Source of the DNA: Clostridium sp. 12(A)
GTDB taxonomy: Bacteria; Bacillota; Clostridia; Lachnospirales; Lachnospiraceae
Direction of reading: 5' to 3'
Assembly: GCA_000526575.1 (NCBI GenBank)
Contig: JAGI01000003.1
Span: 124,001-188,000 of the forward strand
Length of the DNA stretch: 64,000 nt
Of this stretch, positions 24,586-33,883 are shown in pieces. The position numbers and the translations under genes were made by a program. The notes below the pieces were generated by a model. It ran no database searches and had not been told where the DNA came from. It worked only from the letters and a program-made list of their open reading frames with translations. Numbering within the stretch: the stretch's first letter is position 1; each line of letters opens with the position of its first letter.

Positions 24586-27426
24586 ATGAGTAAAACATTA
24601 AAGCAAGCATTTTCTCCCGATGTGTTATCCGATTTACAAAAACTGCCCGTAAAAGAGGTGTATTCTGCTTTAAACACCGGAGAAAAAGGGCTGTCAAAAT
24701 CAGAGGTCGCCACGCGCATCCACCAGTTTGGAAAAAATGCGCTCCAGGAGAAGAAGGGCCAGCCCCTTATCTTTAAATTTCTCTCTAACTTTACCCACTT
24801 TATGGCCATTCTCCTCTGGTGCGCAGGCTTAGTGGGCTTCATTGCCCAGCTGCCTGAACTTGGAATTGCAATCTGGATGGTAAATATCATAAACGGTGCG
24901 TTCAGTTTTTGGCAGGAATTCCGGGCTGGCAAAGCAACTGAGGCTTTAAAGAAGCTCCTTCCAGATTATGCCCGTGTGGTCCGGGACGGGGAAGAGCAAA
25001 AAATACTGGCAGAGGATCTGGTCCCTGGTGATCTCATCCTCCTTGGAGAAGGGGACCGCATTTCAGCCGATGCCCGTCTGGTGGAGGACAATGATTTAAG
25101 CGTGAATCAATCCACCCTGACCGGAGAATCCCATCCAGTCCACAAATCTAAGGATGAGGTAATACGAGATGACCTCTCACGTTCCGAACAGCCTGATATG
25201 ATTTTCGCCGGAACCAACGTAGCGGCAGGAACCTGTAAGGCAATTGTCTATGCGACCGGTATGAATACGGAGTTTGGAAAAATTGCAGGCCTTACCCAGA
25301 CGCTGAAAGAAGAATTAAGTCCTCTTCAAAAAGAGATGAATAAGCTGACCAGGACCGTTTCCATTCTTGCCATCAGCATTGGTGTCGTATTTTTCCTGCT
25401 GTCCATTCTGCTGGTTGGTACAGAATTAGCCGTGGCATTTATTTTCGCCATGGGTATGATCGTAGCGTTTATCCCGGAGGGACTCCTTCCCACCGTTACC
25501 TTATCCCTTGCCATGGGCGTTCAGCGGATGGCCAAAAGAAATGCCCTCATCAAACGTCTTTCTGCTGTGGAGACACTGGGCTGTACCACTGTTATTTGTA
25601 CGGATAAAACAGGAACTCTGACCCAAAATGAGATGACCGTAAGCAATATCTTTATCGGGGGAAAATCCCTTGATGTAACCGGAGTAGGTTATGACCCTTC
25701 GGAAGGCAGAATTCTAGAAAATGGACACCCTGTGGCTCCCGGAACACCAGATTTAAGCAGGCTCTTAAGTGCAGCGGCCCTTTGCTGCAACGCTCATCTC
25801 GTACCCCCAGGCCCGGAATCCTCCCGTTTTACTGTACTTGGAGACCCCACTGAGGCCGCTCTGCTGGTGGCTGCCCAAAAGTACGGCCTAGCACCAGAGG
25901 ATTTAAATAAGAAAGAACTCCGCCTTCGTGAGCTGCCATTTGATTCTGTAAGAAAACGGATGACCACGATTCACCAGGTCTCAAACGACCGGATCGCCTT
26001 TACAAAAGGCGCTCCAAAGGAAGTTCTTGAGCTATGCACCCACATAAGGGTTAATGGAACCTCCATGGAAATGGACGGAAAGACCCGTGCCGAAATCATG
26101 GAAATCAATGACCGTTATGCAAGAAACGGCCTCAGAGTCCTTGCCGTTGCATCCAGAAACCTAAAAGGCATTACCGGAATTCCTCAAAGCTTAAGCCAAT
26201 ATACCCCGGAACTTATTGAGCAGGAGCTTACCTTTTTAGGTCTCATTGCCATGGTTGATCCTCCCCGTCCGGAAGTATCCGAAGCGGTTAAGAAATGTCA
26301 CAGGGCAGGCATACGGATTATCATGATCACCGGTGACTATGGTCTCACGGCAGAAAGCATTGCCCGCCGAATCGGAATTATAAAAGGGGAACATCCAAGA
26401 ATTATTACAGGAATCGAACTTGGGAAAATGCAGCCGGAAGAACTTAAGAAAGCCCTGGAGGGTGAAGTACTCTTTGCCAGAGTGGCGCCGGAACAAAAGC
26501 TGCAGGTGGTAAGTGCACTTCAGGAGATGAAGCATATCGTTGCGGTTACAGGCGACGGAGTCAACGATTCTCCAGCTTTAAAAAAGGCAGACATCGGTGT
26601 TGCCATGGGACTTTCCGGCACTGATGTGGCAAAAGAGGCTGCTGACATGATCCTGACCGATGATAACTTCGCTTCCATTGTCAATGCAGTGGAGGAAGGG
26701 CGTGCAGTCTACAATAATATTCGTAAATTTGCAGTGTACATTTTTAACAGCAATATGGCTGAGGCAGTGCCTATGATTTTCTATCTCTTCTCCAGAGGTA
26801 CGATTCCACTTCCCCTGACCATTATGCAGGTACTTTGTATTGACCTTGGAACCGATATGGTACCGGCCATGGGTCTGGGTGCAGAATCACCGGAGCCTGG
26901 CATCATGGATATTCCACCCCGTTCACAAAAAGAGTCTCTGCTGACTAAAAAACTGCTTTCACGTGCCCTCTTATGGTACGGCTCCATGGAAGCAATCGCC
27001 TGTATGGCTGCTTTCTTTTACCTAAACTGGCTGAACGGCTGGCCTGGTACTCCCCTTCCCGGTACAGGGACCATTTACCGGATGGCGACCACCATGACAT
27101 TTGCAGCCATCGTACTGGCACAGGTAGGTGCTGTATTTGCCTGCCGGACCGAGCGGGTATCCATCTTTAAAACAGGCTTTCATACCAACAAGCTGATTCT
27201 TGTGGGAATCTTGGTAGAGCTGATTCTTTTAAGCCTCATCACCTACTTACCGTTCCTCCACAATCTTTTTAATACGGCTCCACTGGGCTTAAAGGAATGG
27301 GTATTCTTAATCTGGATTCCATTTGCGGTTCTGCTCATTGATGAAATCAGGAAATTCTTCCTGCGAAATCTTAGACCCAGAAAGAATAAAGGAAATTATG
27401 AGAAGAAGGAGATGTATAATTCATGA
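24586..27426 (+). CDS. P-type ATPase, Na+,K+-ATPase-like (P2C type)
   Basis: A 946-residue cation pump. In order: N-terminal cation-ATPase domain, TGES (179-182) in the actuator domain, PEGLLPTVTLSLAMG in helix M4 (E298), the phosphorylation site CTDKTGTLT with D340, KGAPKEVLELC in the nucleotide domain, TGDGVNDSPALKKADIGVAM, and a six-helix C-terminal half. The segment SNMAEAVP (E726) and LCIDLGTDMVPA (D753, D757) match the cation-binding residues of animal Na+,K+-ATPase helices M5 and M6, where E779, D804 and D808 stand. It therefore probably moves Na+ and/or K+, not Ca2+. It starts an operon with two RCK proteins; the next gene overlaps its stop by four bases. Confidence 0.88.
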   Translation: MSKTLKQAFSPDVLSDLQKLPVKEVYSALNTGEKGLSKSEVATRIHQFGKNALQEKKGQPLIFKFLSNFTHFMAILLWCAGLVGFIAQLPELGIAIWMVNIINGAFSFWQEFRAGKATEALKKLLPDYARVVRDGEEQKILAEDLVPGDLILLGEGDRISADARLVEDNDLSVNQSTLTGESHPVHKSKDEVIRDDLSRSEQPDMIFAGTNVAAGTCKAIVYATGMNTEFGKIAGLTQTLKEELSPLQKEMNKLTRTVSILAISIGVVFFLLSILLVGTELAVAFIFAMGMIVAFIPEGLLPTVTLSLAMGVQRMAKRNALIKRLSAVETLGCTTVICTDKTGTLTQNEMTVSNIFIGGKSLDVTGVGYDPSEGRILENGHPVAPGTPDLSRLLSAAALCCNAHLVPPGPESSRFTVLGDPTEAALLVAAQKYGLAPEDLNKKELRLRELPFDSVRKRMTTIHQVSNDRIAFTKGAPKEVLELCTHIRVNGTSMEMDGKTRAEIMEINDRYARNGLRVLAVASRNLKGITGIPQSLSQYTPELIEQELTFLGLIAMVDPPRPEVSEAVKKCHRAGIRIIMITGDYGLTAESIARRIGIIKGEHPRIITGIELGKMQPEELKKALEGEVLFARVAPEQKLQVVSALQEMKHIVAVTGDGVNDSPALKKADIGVAMGLSGTDVAKEAADMILTDDNFASIVNAVEEGRAVYNNIRKFAVYIFNSNMAEAVPMIFYLFSRGTIPLPLTIMQVLCIDLGTDMVPAMGLGAESPEPGIMDIPPRSQKESLLTKKLLSRALLWYGSMEAIACMAAFFYLNWLNGWPGTPLPGTGTIYRMATTMTFAAIVLAQVGAVFACRTERVSIFKTGFHTNKLILVGILVELILLSLITYLPFLHNLFNTAPLGLKEWVFLIWIPFAVLLIDEIRKFFLRNLRPRKNKGNYEKKEMYNS

Positions 27427-28088
27427 GAATGATCATCGTAGGCTGCGGACGAAATGGTTCCGGCCTGGCACTGGCATTAAGTAAAATGGGCCACAACGTG
27501 ACCGTCATAGATTCCAACCCAGGATCATTTAAAGAACTTGGCCCTAATTTTCGGGGAGAGACCATAGAGGGAATTGGGTTTGACCAGGAGGTCCTCTTAA
27601 AGGCACAGATCAAAAAGACCGATGCACTGGCTGCCTTTACCTCCAGTGATGAATCCAATGCGGTAATTGCACGAATCTCCAGAGAAATCTATCACGTACC
27701 AAAGGTAGTCGCCCGTCTTCATGACAGGGAAAAGGCCGAGATTTATAAACGGCTGGGCGTACAGACCTTATCCTCTACAGCCTGGGGAATACAAAGGGCT
27801 GTGGATCTGCTTTGCTACTCTCCTCTTCATACCATATTCAGCATGGGGAACGGAGATGTGGAGCTTGTGGAAATTGAGACCACACCTCTCATGGAAGGCC
27901 ATAAGGCCAGTGAACTTTCCATCCCAGGAGAAGTGAACATTGTATCCATTACCAGGGGAAACAAGACCATACTGCCCACAACAGGTACTGCACTGCAAAA
28001 AGGGGATATTCTCTATGTTGCTGCCGCCATATCTTCCTTTGACCGGTTAAAACGCTTATTTGGAATTTCCAATGGAAAGGGGATATAA
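27423..28088 (+). CDS. TrkA/RCK-type potassium regulatory protein (first copy)
   Basis: A 221-residue cytoplasmic protein with an N-terminal Rossmann RCK domain (MRMIIVGCGRNGSGLALALS, acidic ID at the end of the second strand) and a C-terminal TrkA-C-like domain (ELVEIETTPLMEGHKASELS, ending in GDILYVAA). Such proteins bind NAD(H), ATP or c-di-AMP and gate potassium transporters of the Trk/Ktr type. No TrkH/KtrB channel gene is present here. The ATG overlaps the pump stop (ATGA), so it is likely made in step with the pump. Confidence 0.88.
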   Translation: MRMIIVGCGRNGSGLALALSKMGHNVTVIDSNPGSFKELGPNFRGETIEGIGFDQEVLLKAQIKKTDALAAFTSSDESNAVIARISREIYHVPKVVARLHDREKAEIYKRLGVQTLSSTAWGIQRAVDLLCYSPLHTIFSMGNGDVELVEIETTPLMEGHKASELSIPGEVNIVSITRGNKTILPTTGTALQKGDILYVAAAISSFDRLKRLFGISNGKGI

Positions 28089-28090
28089 AG

Positions 28091-28759
28091 ATGAAGGTCA
28101 TAATTATTGGCGGTGGCCAAGTTGGTGCATATTTAGCTTCCCTTCTATTGGAACGGGGGCATGAAATTAAAATCATTGATGTGAGAGAAACCAGGATCCC
28201 GGTCTTAAAGCGTGACCTTCCTGAGGAATGTGTTATCTGCGGGAATGGAGCCGAGCCAAGGGTCCTGGAAGCCGCTGGGATCAATCAGACCGATGTGGTG
28301 GCCGCCGTGACCGGCTCTGATGAAACAAACCTGGTGGTAGCCACCCTATCCCGCATGGAGTACGGGGTACGCCGTGTGGTAGGAAGGGTAAATAATCCTA
28401 AAAATGCATGGCTCTTTCAGGGAATCATGGGAGTCGATGCCGCTCTTAACCAGGCCGATTTAATGGCTCGACTGGTGGCAGAGGAAATGACAATGGGCGA
28501 TATGATGACCCTTTTAAAGCTACACGGCGGTCAATACTCTCTGGTAGAGCGTATAGTGGACCCGGCATCTCCGGCCGCTGGGAAAACGGTAAAGGAGATT
28601 AATCTGCCCCTGGAATGCGTTCTTGTTGCTATCCTTCGAAAAGACCAGCTTCTTCTTCCCAGAGGAAACACCCATCTGATTGCTGGTGACAAGGTAGTTG
28701 CAATTGCCCATAACTCTTATTTGGACCATCTGGCTGAGACACTGGGATCAGAAAAATAG
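28091..28759 (+). CDS. TrkA/RCK-type potassium regulatory protein (second copy)
   Basis: A 222-residue RCK protein, starting two bases after the first copy. The N-terminal domain begins MKVIIIGGGQVGAYLASLLL and has ASVTG-like ATVTGSDETNLVVATLS in the normal place; the C-terminal domain starts near QYSLVERIVDPASPAAGK and ends GDKVVAIAH. The two copies differ clearly, so they may form a heteromer, like the two RCK halves of full-length TrkA. Their partner could be a channel elsewhere or the pump itself. Confidence 0.88.
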   Translation: MKVIIIGGGQVGAYLASLLLERGHEIKIIDVRETRIPVLKRDLPEECVICGNGAEPRVLEAAGINQTDVVAAVTGSDETNLVVATLSRMEYGVRRVVGRVNNPKNAWLFQGIMGVDAALNQADLMARLVAEEMTMGDMMTLLKLHGGQYSLVERIVDPASPAAGKTVKEINLPLECVLVAILRKDQLLLPRGNTHLIAGDKVVAIAHNSYLDHLAETLGSEK

Positions 28760-28791
28760 CATTCTGCCAGGGAATGGAGGTGCTTTACAGT

Positions 28792-29535
28792 ATGATATTT
28801 AAAGAGTTTGGGACCATCAGTGCACCGACCATAGTCCTTCTTCATGAAGGCGGCCTTTCCTGGTGGTCTCTGATGGAAACCATTGAACTGCTGAAGAAGG
28901 ATTACCACATCGTAGCTCCCATTATAGACGGACACGGAGAAGATGCACAAACCACCTTTTTAAGTATCCAGGATTCTGCCCGTAAACTGATCCAGTATAT
29001 TGATGAAAATAACAACGGTTCTGTCTTTGCCATGGGCGGTTCCACCCTGGGGGCACAGATAGTCGTTGAGGCACTGTCTCAAAGGACTGATATTGCCAGG
29101 TATGCCATCATAGAAAGTCCTTGGGTGATACCATCTAAGTCTCTGACATTTTTAACGGTTTTGGCAGGCAGACTTGCGTACAGACTTTATCACTGGAAAT
29201 GGTTTGCCAGGATCAGAGCCAGAGAATTATCTATAAAGAAACAACATTTTATTGAGTACTTCAGCGACACCAGCTCCATGACAAAAGATTCCCTGATAAA
29301 CATCGCAGTGAATCACTCTTCTTATGCGGTCTCTGACTCATTAAAAAACACCAGAGCCAATGTAATGATTATCATAGGTTCCAGAGAAATTAAGCGTATG
29401 GACCCTTCCATCCATAAGCTGATTGACATGATACCAGAGACCAAGGTATTTATTGTCCCCGGCATGAAGCCCGGGGAATTCAGCATGATACACAGTACAG
29501 AGTATTATTATCTGCTCAAACGCATCACCGGATAA
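28792..29535 (+). CDS. Alpha/beta-fold hydrolase
   Basis: A 247-residue hydrolase-like protein. TIVLLHEGGLSWWSL resembles the oxyanion region, AMGGSTLGAQIVVEAL the nucleophile elbow with Ser, and the C-terminal part (VMIIIGSREIKRMD, then H near IHSTEYY) may supply the acid and His. GGAGG stands 11 bases before the chosen ATG; an upstream ATG at 28774 has no site. It is the last gene of the pump operon, followed by a terminator. The substrate is unknown, and a role in ion balance is only suggested by position. Confidence 0.75.
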   Translation: MIFKEFGTISAPTIVLLHEGGLSWWSLMETIELLKKDYHIVAPIIDGHGEDAQTTFLSIQDSARKLIQYIDENNNGSVFAMGGSTLGAQIVVEALSQRTDIARYAIIESPWVIPSKSLTFLTVLAGRLAYRLYHWKWFARIRARELSIKKQHFIEYFSDTSSMTKDSLINIAVNHSSYAVSDSLKNTRANVMIIIGSREIKRMDPSIHKLIDMIPETKVFIVPGMKPGEFSMIHSTEYYYLLKRITG

Positions 29536-29546
29536 CGATAGAACCA

Positions 29547-29591
29547 AAACGAGCTTTGAAAACCTGACATACAGGAATTCAAAGCTCGTTT
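29547..29591. terminator. Terminator between hydrolase and sugar isomerase genes
   Basis: AAACGAGCTTTGAA and TTCAAAGCTCGTTT form a 14-bp stem, between a plus-strand and a minus-strand gene, so it probably serves both. Confidence 0.8.
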
Positions 29592-29641
29592 CTGTTTATT
29601 TATAATGATAATCCTGTCTTAGTTCAAGAGATTGCCTTACT

Positions 29642-30475
29642 TTAATTACAAGAATAATCCTCAAGAAATTTCCTGGACCATTCCGCATTATCTGGTGTGC
29701 TGTCTTCTATGGTCATCTGAACAAATGGTTTGTCCTTCTTAATAAAATTAAGAATGGTATCATACTTCATGGTACCAGTACCCGGTGCGCCGGATACTAC
29801 CTTGTCACCTTCGATGACAAAATCCTTCATATGAACCACATCTGTATACTCCCCAAGATCCTTAACCGCTTCCCCAATCACTTCCTCATAACGAACACTG
29901 TTTTCTACAGAAAGAAGGTTAACCGGATCCAGAATGATTCTTAAATTAGGGGAATCAATTTCCTTAAGCACCTTTAACGCCTGCTTGGAATCGTATACAA
30001 TATGGCTCCATACTGGTTCTATCGCAATTATAACACCAAATTTCTCCGCGCATTCCACCACCGGACGAAGATTCTTAATGAAAATATTTAAGGATTCCTC
30101 CGTATGGCTCTCCGGTACAAAACGGTATTCTGCATTGGGAGCTCCTGTCTCTGTTCCCACAACACTGCAGCCTAACATGGAAGCAAAACGAAGATGTGCA
30201 AAATAGCGCTCCTGAATCTTTTTAAGCTCTACGGGATCTGGATGAGCCAGATTCAAATAGCACCCCAATACCGCTATATCCACATCATACTTTGCAAACA
30301 GCTTACGTAAATACGTTGCGTAGCCTGGTGTCAGTGCGGAATTTTCAACAGAGTGTTCCTTCACTGTCTTTGTTAATGCCAGATGGGCACAGGAAAAGCC
30401 CTGTTCACTGGCAATTTTCAGTCTTTCTTCTATGGTGCCTGGTGCAACATCGTGTAACCGGATTCCAATCTGCAT
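29642..30475 (-). CDS. Sugar phosphate isomerase/epimerase (TIM barrel)
   Basis: A 277-residue protein of the xylose isomerase-like TIM-barrel family. It has MQIGIRLHDVAPGTIEERLK at the N-terminus, GCSVVGTETGAPNAEY, IAIEPVWSHIVYD, LRIILDPVNLLS, VVHMKDFVI and FVQMTIEDSTPDNAEWSR at the C-terminus. The E, D, H and E residues in these strands are the usual metal ligands. The reaction is not known; the place directly after the polygalacturonase gene (14 bases) points to a step in uronate metabolism. AAAGGAGAGG precedes the ATG. Confidence 0.82.
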   Translation of the reverse strand: MQIGIRLHDVAPGTIEERLKIASEQGFSCAHLALTKTVKEHSVENSALTPGYATYLRKLFAKYDVDIAVLGCYLNLAHPDPVELKKIQERYFAHLRFASMLGCSVVGTETGAPNAEYRFVPESHTEESLNIFIKNLRPVVECAEKFGVIIAIEPVWSHIVYDSKQALKVLKEIDSPNLRIILDPVNLLSVENSVRYEEVIGEAVKDLGEYTDVVHMKDFVIEGDKVVSGAPGTGTMKYDTILNFIKKDKPFVQMTIEDSTPDNAEWSRKFLEDYSCN

Positions 30476-30489
30476 AATTTACCTCTCCT

Positions 30490-32043
30490 TTATTTCACTT
30501 CATAGTGGTCCACATTGGACACGTCAAAGGCTTTCCCTTCCTGGCCTGATATGGAGACATTGTCCATAATCAGGGTATCCACGTTATTGATTAAGAATCC
30601 TTTCTTAGAGCATTCCCCGATTCCGCTTAACATGGCAGGGGCACCCATTTTCGCCTCCTCAGCAAAGGAGACTAAAACATTCTTAAGTTCAATGCGCTCA
30701 ATCTTCTGTTCCGGGAGCCCGTAAAAGAAGGAAGCAGCTACATGACAGTTTTCTGCCTTTATGTTGGTAAAATACAGTTTTTTAATCCATGGTGTCCTGT
30801 CATCCACAGGAAGGGGTTCCCTGCACTGTACATAATCAGACTTGCCATCGGGATCACAGAAATAAAAGCAGTTTACAACAAATGGTGTCATGACGTGATC
30901 CATGTGGATATGGTCAAAATATATTTCGGAAAGTACAGAGTCCTTGCCCCGTCCTCTTCTCGTCTTGATTCGTAACCCTCTGTCCGTGTGACGGAAAAGA
31001 CAGTATTCCACCCGGATATTTTTAACTCCGGCTCCCACTTCGCTTCCTACGGTTACTGCGCCGTGTCCATTTTCCATAAGGCACTGACGGATAACGATAT
31101 TTTCAGAAGGCTTTTTATATCTGCGGCCCATATAAATCTTTCCGGATTTAATTGCAATGCAGTCATCTCCCAGTGAAAAATGAATTCCAAGAATCTCCAC
31201 ATCTTTACATGATTCCGGATCAAGTCCATCGGTGTTGGGCGAATCTGCTGGATTTTTAATAGCTAAATCCAGGAATTTTAAGTCTTCGCTGAAATAAGGG
31301 TGGAGAACCCAGGTAGGGCTGTTCATCAAGGTAAAGCCCTGGAGGCTGATATTTTTACATCTCTCCAAGAATACCATGCGGGGGCGGAAAGCCACCTTCA
31401 TCTGACGTACATTATCCCACCAGTTATCAAAGGATGCCTGACCATTTATGAGTCCCTGTCCATAAATTACAACATCCTCTACATCAATCCCTGTAATGAT
31501 TCCGGCAAACATAGGAAGGGGATTTCCTTCCCAGGTTCCAAGATTATAATCCTCTTTCTCGTCATAGCTCTCAATCATGCCAGGAAATCTTGGGTATTTG
31601 TAACGGTCTGTGTCTGCCAAAAGCTCTGCACCTTCAGAAAGCTCCAATCTTAAATGGCTCTTTAAAAACAAACTGGTAATATGGTATTTGCCTCTTGGAA
31701 TGAGGACTCTTCCATCTTTTGGACAAGCCATAATTGCTGCCTGGATAAACGGAGTATCATCCTGAATCCCATCTCCCTTTGCCCCAATATCCCTGACATT
31801 TAAGGTCACGAATTCATAATCAGTACGGAAGGTTATCTCTGCCTTTTCTCCATCTCTTTCCAAGCAGATATTATAATCCATATCCGGTTTTAAGTCAAAT
31901 AAAGTAAATACGGCCTTCCTGGTCTCTCCAAAGCGTTCTCCATTGATAAAAATGGTTCCAGGAGTATCATATTCATAGATCTGCTCTGTCATAGTTTCAA
32001 TGGTTGCGGTACGTGCTGTCTTTAAAGCAACTCTAAGTTTCAT
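30490..32043 (-). CDS. Glycoside hydrolase family 28, polygalacturonase-like
   Basis: A 517-residue enzyme without a signal peptide, so it acts in the cytoplasm on imported oligogalacturonides. An N-terminal beta-sandwich (residues 1-85) is followed by VNVRD-like LNVRDIGAKGDGIQDDTPFI and the right-handed beta-helix. The GH28 residues are all visible: NTDGLDPESC, GDDCIAIKSG, GHGAVTVGSEVG and RGLRIKTRRGRG. It probably removes single galacturonate units. It follows the transporter operon but is separated from it by a terminator at 32081, so it may have an extra promoter. The ribosome site (GAGG) is modest. Confidence 0.92.
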   Translation of the reverse strand: MKLRVALKTARTATIETMTEQIYEYDTPGTIFINGERFGETRKAVFTLFDLKPDMDYNICLERDGEKAEITFRTDYEFVTLNVRDIGAKGDGIQDDTPFIQAAIMACPKDGRVLIPRGKYHITSLFLKSHLRLELSEGAELLADTDRYKYPRFPGMIESYDEKEDYNLGTWEGNPLPMFAGIITGIDVEDVVIYGQGLINGQASFDNWWDNVRQMKVAFRPRMVFLERCKNISLQGFTLMNSPTWVLHPYFSEDLKFLDLAIKNPADSPNTDGLDPESCKDVEILGIHFSLGDDCIAIKSGKIYMGRRYKKPSENIVIRQCLMENGHGAVTVGSEVGAGVKNIRVEYCLFRHTDRGLRIKTRRGRGKDSVLSEIYFDHIHMDHVMTPFVVNCFYFCDPDGKSDYVQCREPLPVDDRTPWIKKLYFTNIKAENCHVAASFFYGLPEQKIERIELKNVLVSFAEEAKMGAPAMLSGIGECSKKGFLINNVDTLIMDNVSISGQEGKAFDVSNVDHYEVK

Positions 32044-32080
32044 ACTGAATTAACCTCGCATTTTCTTTTTCCTATATACA

Positions 32081-32109
32081 AAAAGGGCGCAGCAACTTCT
32101 ACTACGCCC
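32081..32109 (-). terminator. Terminator after the importer permease gene
   Basis: Minus-strand GGGCGTAG pairs with CTGCGCCC and runs into TTTTT. It lies 13 bases after the stop of the gene at 32122 and would reduce read-through into the polygalacturonase gene. Confidence 0.75.
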
Positions 32110-32121
32110 AATCTAATTCAA

Positions 32122-32973
32122 TTAACCTTTTACGCCTCCAGCTGCGATACCATCAATAAATGCATCCTGCGCACAGAAGAACACAATCAGGGATGGGATA
32201 ATAGAAATTAAAGACATGGCTAAAATTCTATTCCACTGGAATCCGACATCGCCATCCATTGACATACGTAAGTAGATGGAGTTTGTGTATTTGGGCATAT
32301 CGGAAACGTAAATGAGGGGTCCCATAAAGTCATTGGTGGTCCACATGAACTGGAACAGTGCAACGGAAACCAGAGATGGCTTTAACATAGGAACGATAAC
32401 ATACCATAAGGTTTTAATGGAGTTACATCCATCAATCTTAGCTGCTTCCTCAAGCTCCTTTGGCACACCTCTTAAGAACTGTACCAGCATGAACAGGAAG
32501 TAAGTATCTCCTGCAAACAGAGAAGGAATCACTAATGGAAGATAGGAGTTTGTCCATCCCCACTGATTGAACATGATGTACTGTGGTGCATTTAAAACTA
32601 CCTGTGGAAGGAATAAAGTGGAGATCATTAAGGAGAAAAGGATTGCTTTTCCCTTAAATTCAAACCGTCCGAAACCGTAAGCAGTAATGGTTGCAGAGAA
32701 AACAGTGAAAATTACTTTAGGTACTACGATTTTATAAGTGTTGAGCATGGACTTGATTAAGTTAATCTTGCCGCCGTAATCAACAAATGCATTGTCATAT
32801 CCGTCCATAACAGGATTCTTTGGCCAGAACCATGCGCTGGTAAAAATCTCAGAGTTTGTTTTAAAGGTAGCTCCCACCATCCAGATCAGGGGGTATACCA
32901 TAATGAAACCTACAGCAATAAGAAGCGTATAACGAATCACTGTACTGATTTGTCTTCTAGTCTCTTTCGTCAT
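32122..32973 (-). CDS. Carbohydrate ABC transporter permease (MalG type)
   Basis: A 283-residue membrane protein with six hydrophobic segments. The EAA loop ELEEAAKIDGCNSIKTLWYVIVP (read as two pieces here) is the contact with the ATPase, with the conserved EAA---G. The sequence begins MTKETRRQISTVIRYTLL and contains PQYIMFNQWGWTNSYLPL before the loop. It pairs with the MalF-type permease encoded just upstream, five bases away. The ATPase is not in the window; such importers commonly share an MsmX-like ATPase. The substrate is probably oligogalacturonides. Confidence 0.93.
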   Translation of the reverse strand: MTKETRRQISTVIRYTLLIAVGFIMVYPLIWMVGATFKTNSEIFTSAWFWPKNPVMDGYDNAFVDYGGKINLIKSMLNTYKIVVPKVIFTVFSATITAYGFGRFEFKGKAILFSLMISTLFLPQVVLNAPQYIMFNQWGWTNSYLPLVIPSLFAGDTYFLFMLVQFLRGVPKELEEAAKIDGCNSIKTLWYVIVPMLKPSLVSVALFQFMWTTNDFMGPLIYVSDMPKYTNSIYLRMSMDGDVGFQWNRILAMSLISIIPSLIVFFCAQDAFIDGIAAGGVKG

Positions 32974-32978
32974 GTTAT

Positions 32979-33878
32979 CTACCTCCCGTCCTCATCTGAA
33001 TAGTAAACCCACTTCTTCTGGCTTACGAACGCCACAGCCGTAAAGGTCATAACGATAAGGAACAGAATCCATGCCTGTGCACTTGCCATACCCATCTTGT
33101 GACGTAAGAATGCGTTGTTGTAAATCAAGATGGAAATAAGTGTTGTCGCTCCGTTTGGTCCTCCCTTTGTTACAAGGAATGGTCCGTTGAACTCCTGGAA
33201 TGCCTGACATAACTGGGTAATCAGATTGTAGAAAATAACTGGTGTGATAAGCGGAACTGTGATCTTAAAAAACTGTGTCCACTTTCCTGCTCCATCAATA
33301 GATGCTGCTTCATAGAGATCTTCTGATACCCCCTTTAGAGCGGCAAGGAAGATAACCATGGCAGATCCAAACTGCCATACTCTTAAAAGAATGATAACTG
33401 CAAGAGCGCCGTTGGCAGATGCCATCCAGTTGATTTTTTCAGCTCCGAAAGCGCCAATTACGGTATTGATCAGACCGTCTGTATTAAATACCGCTCTCCA
33501 AAGAATTGCTATGGCAATGGAACCACCAAGAATGGAGGGAATGTAATATGCAGTTCTAAAGAAATTTACACCCTTTAATTTAAAATTTAGAATATATGCA
33601 ATGAATAATGCAAATGTCAGCTTTACAGGAACATCAATAATTGCATATTTGAATGTAACCATGAAAGCTCTTCTGATGTCAGAATCTGTAAAAATCTTAT
33701 TATAGTTCATCAAACCTGTCTTTGTTACACCACTGAACAGGTCATAATTTGTAAAGCTATAGTACAGTGAAGATGCGAACGGATAAACTTTAAAAAGTAT
33801 AAATCCAATCAGCCACGGTAGCACAAAGAAAAATCCTGCATTCTCTGCCAGGAACTTATGAATACCCTTAGACTTCAT
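32979..33878 (-). CDS. Carbohydrate ABC transporter permease (MalF type)
   Basis: A 299-residue membrane protein of the LplB/MalF group. It has FVLPWLIGFILFKVYPFASS at the N-terminus, with six hydrophobic segments, and the loop VSEDLYEAASIDGAGKWTQF carrying the EAA---G motif. AGGAGG precedes the ATG. It is the second membrane half of the importer with the gene at 32122, downstream of the binding-protein gene at 34640. Confidence 0.93.
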   Translation of the reverse strand: MKSKGIHKFLAENAGFFFVLPWLIGFILFKVYPFASSLYYSFTNYDLFSGVTKTGLMNYNKIFTDSDIRRAFMVTFKYAIIDVPVKLTFALFIAYILNFKLKGVNFFRTAYYIPSILGGSIAIAILWRAVFNTDGLINTVIGAFGAEKINWMASANGALAVIILLRVWQFGSAMVIFLAALKGVSEDLYEAASIDGAGKWTQFFKITVPLITPVIFYNLITQLCQAFQEFNGPFLVTKGGPNGATTLISILIYNNAFLRHKMGMASAQAWILFLIVMTFTAVAFVSQKKWVYYSDEDGR

Positions 33879-33883
33879 ACTGC

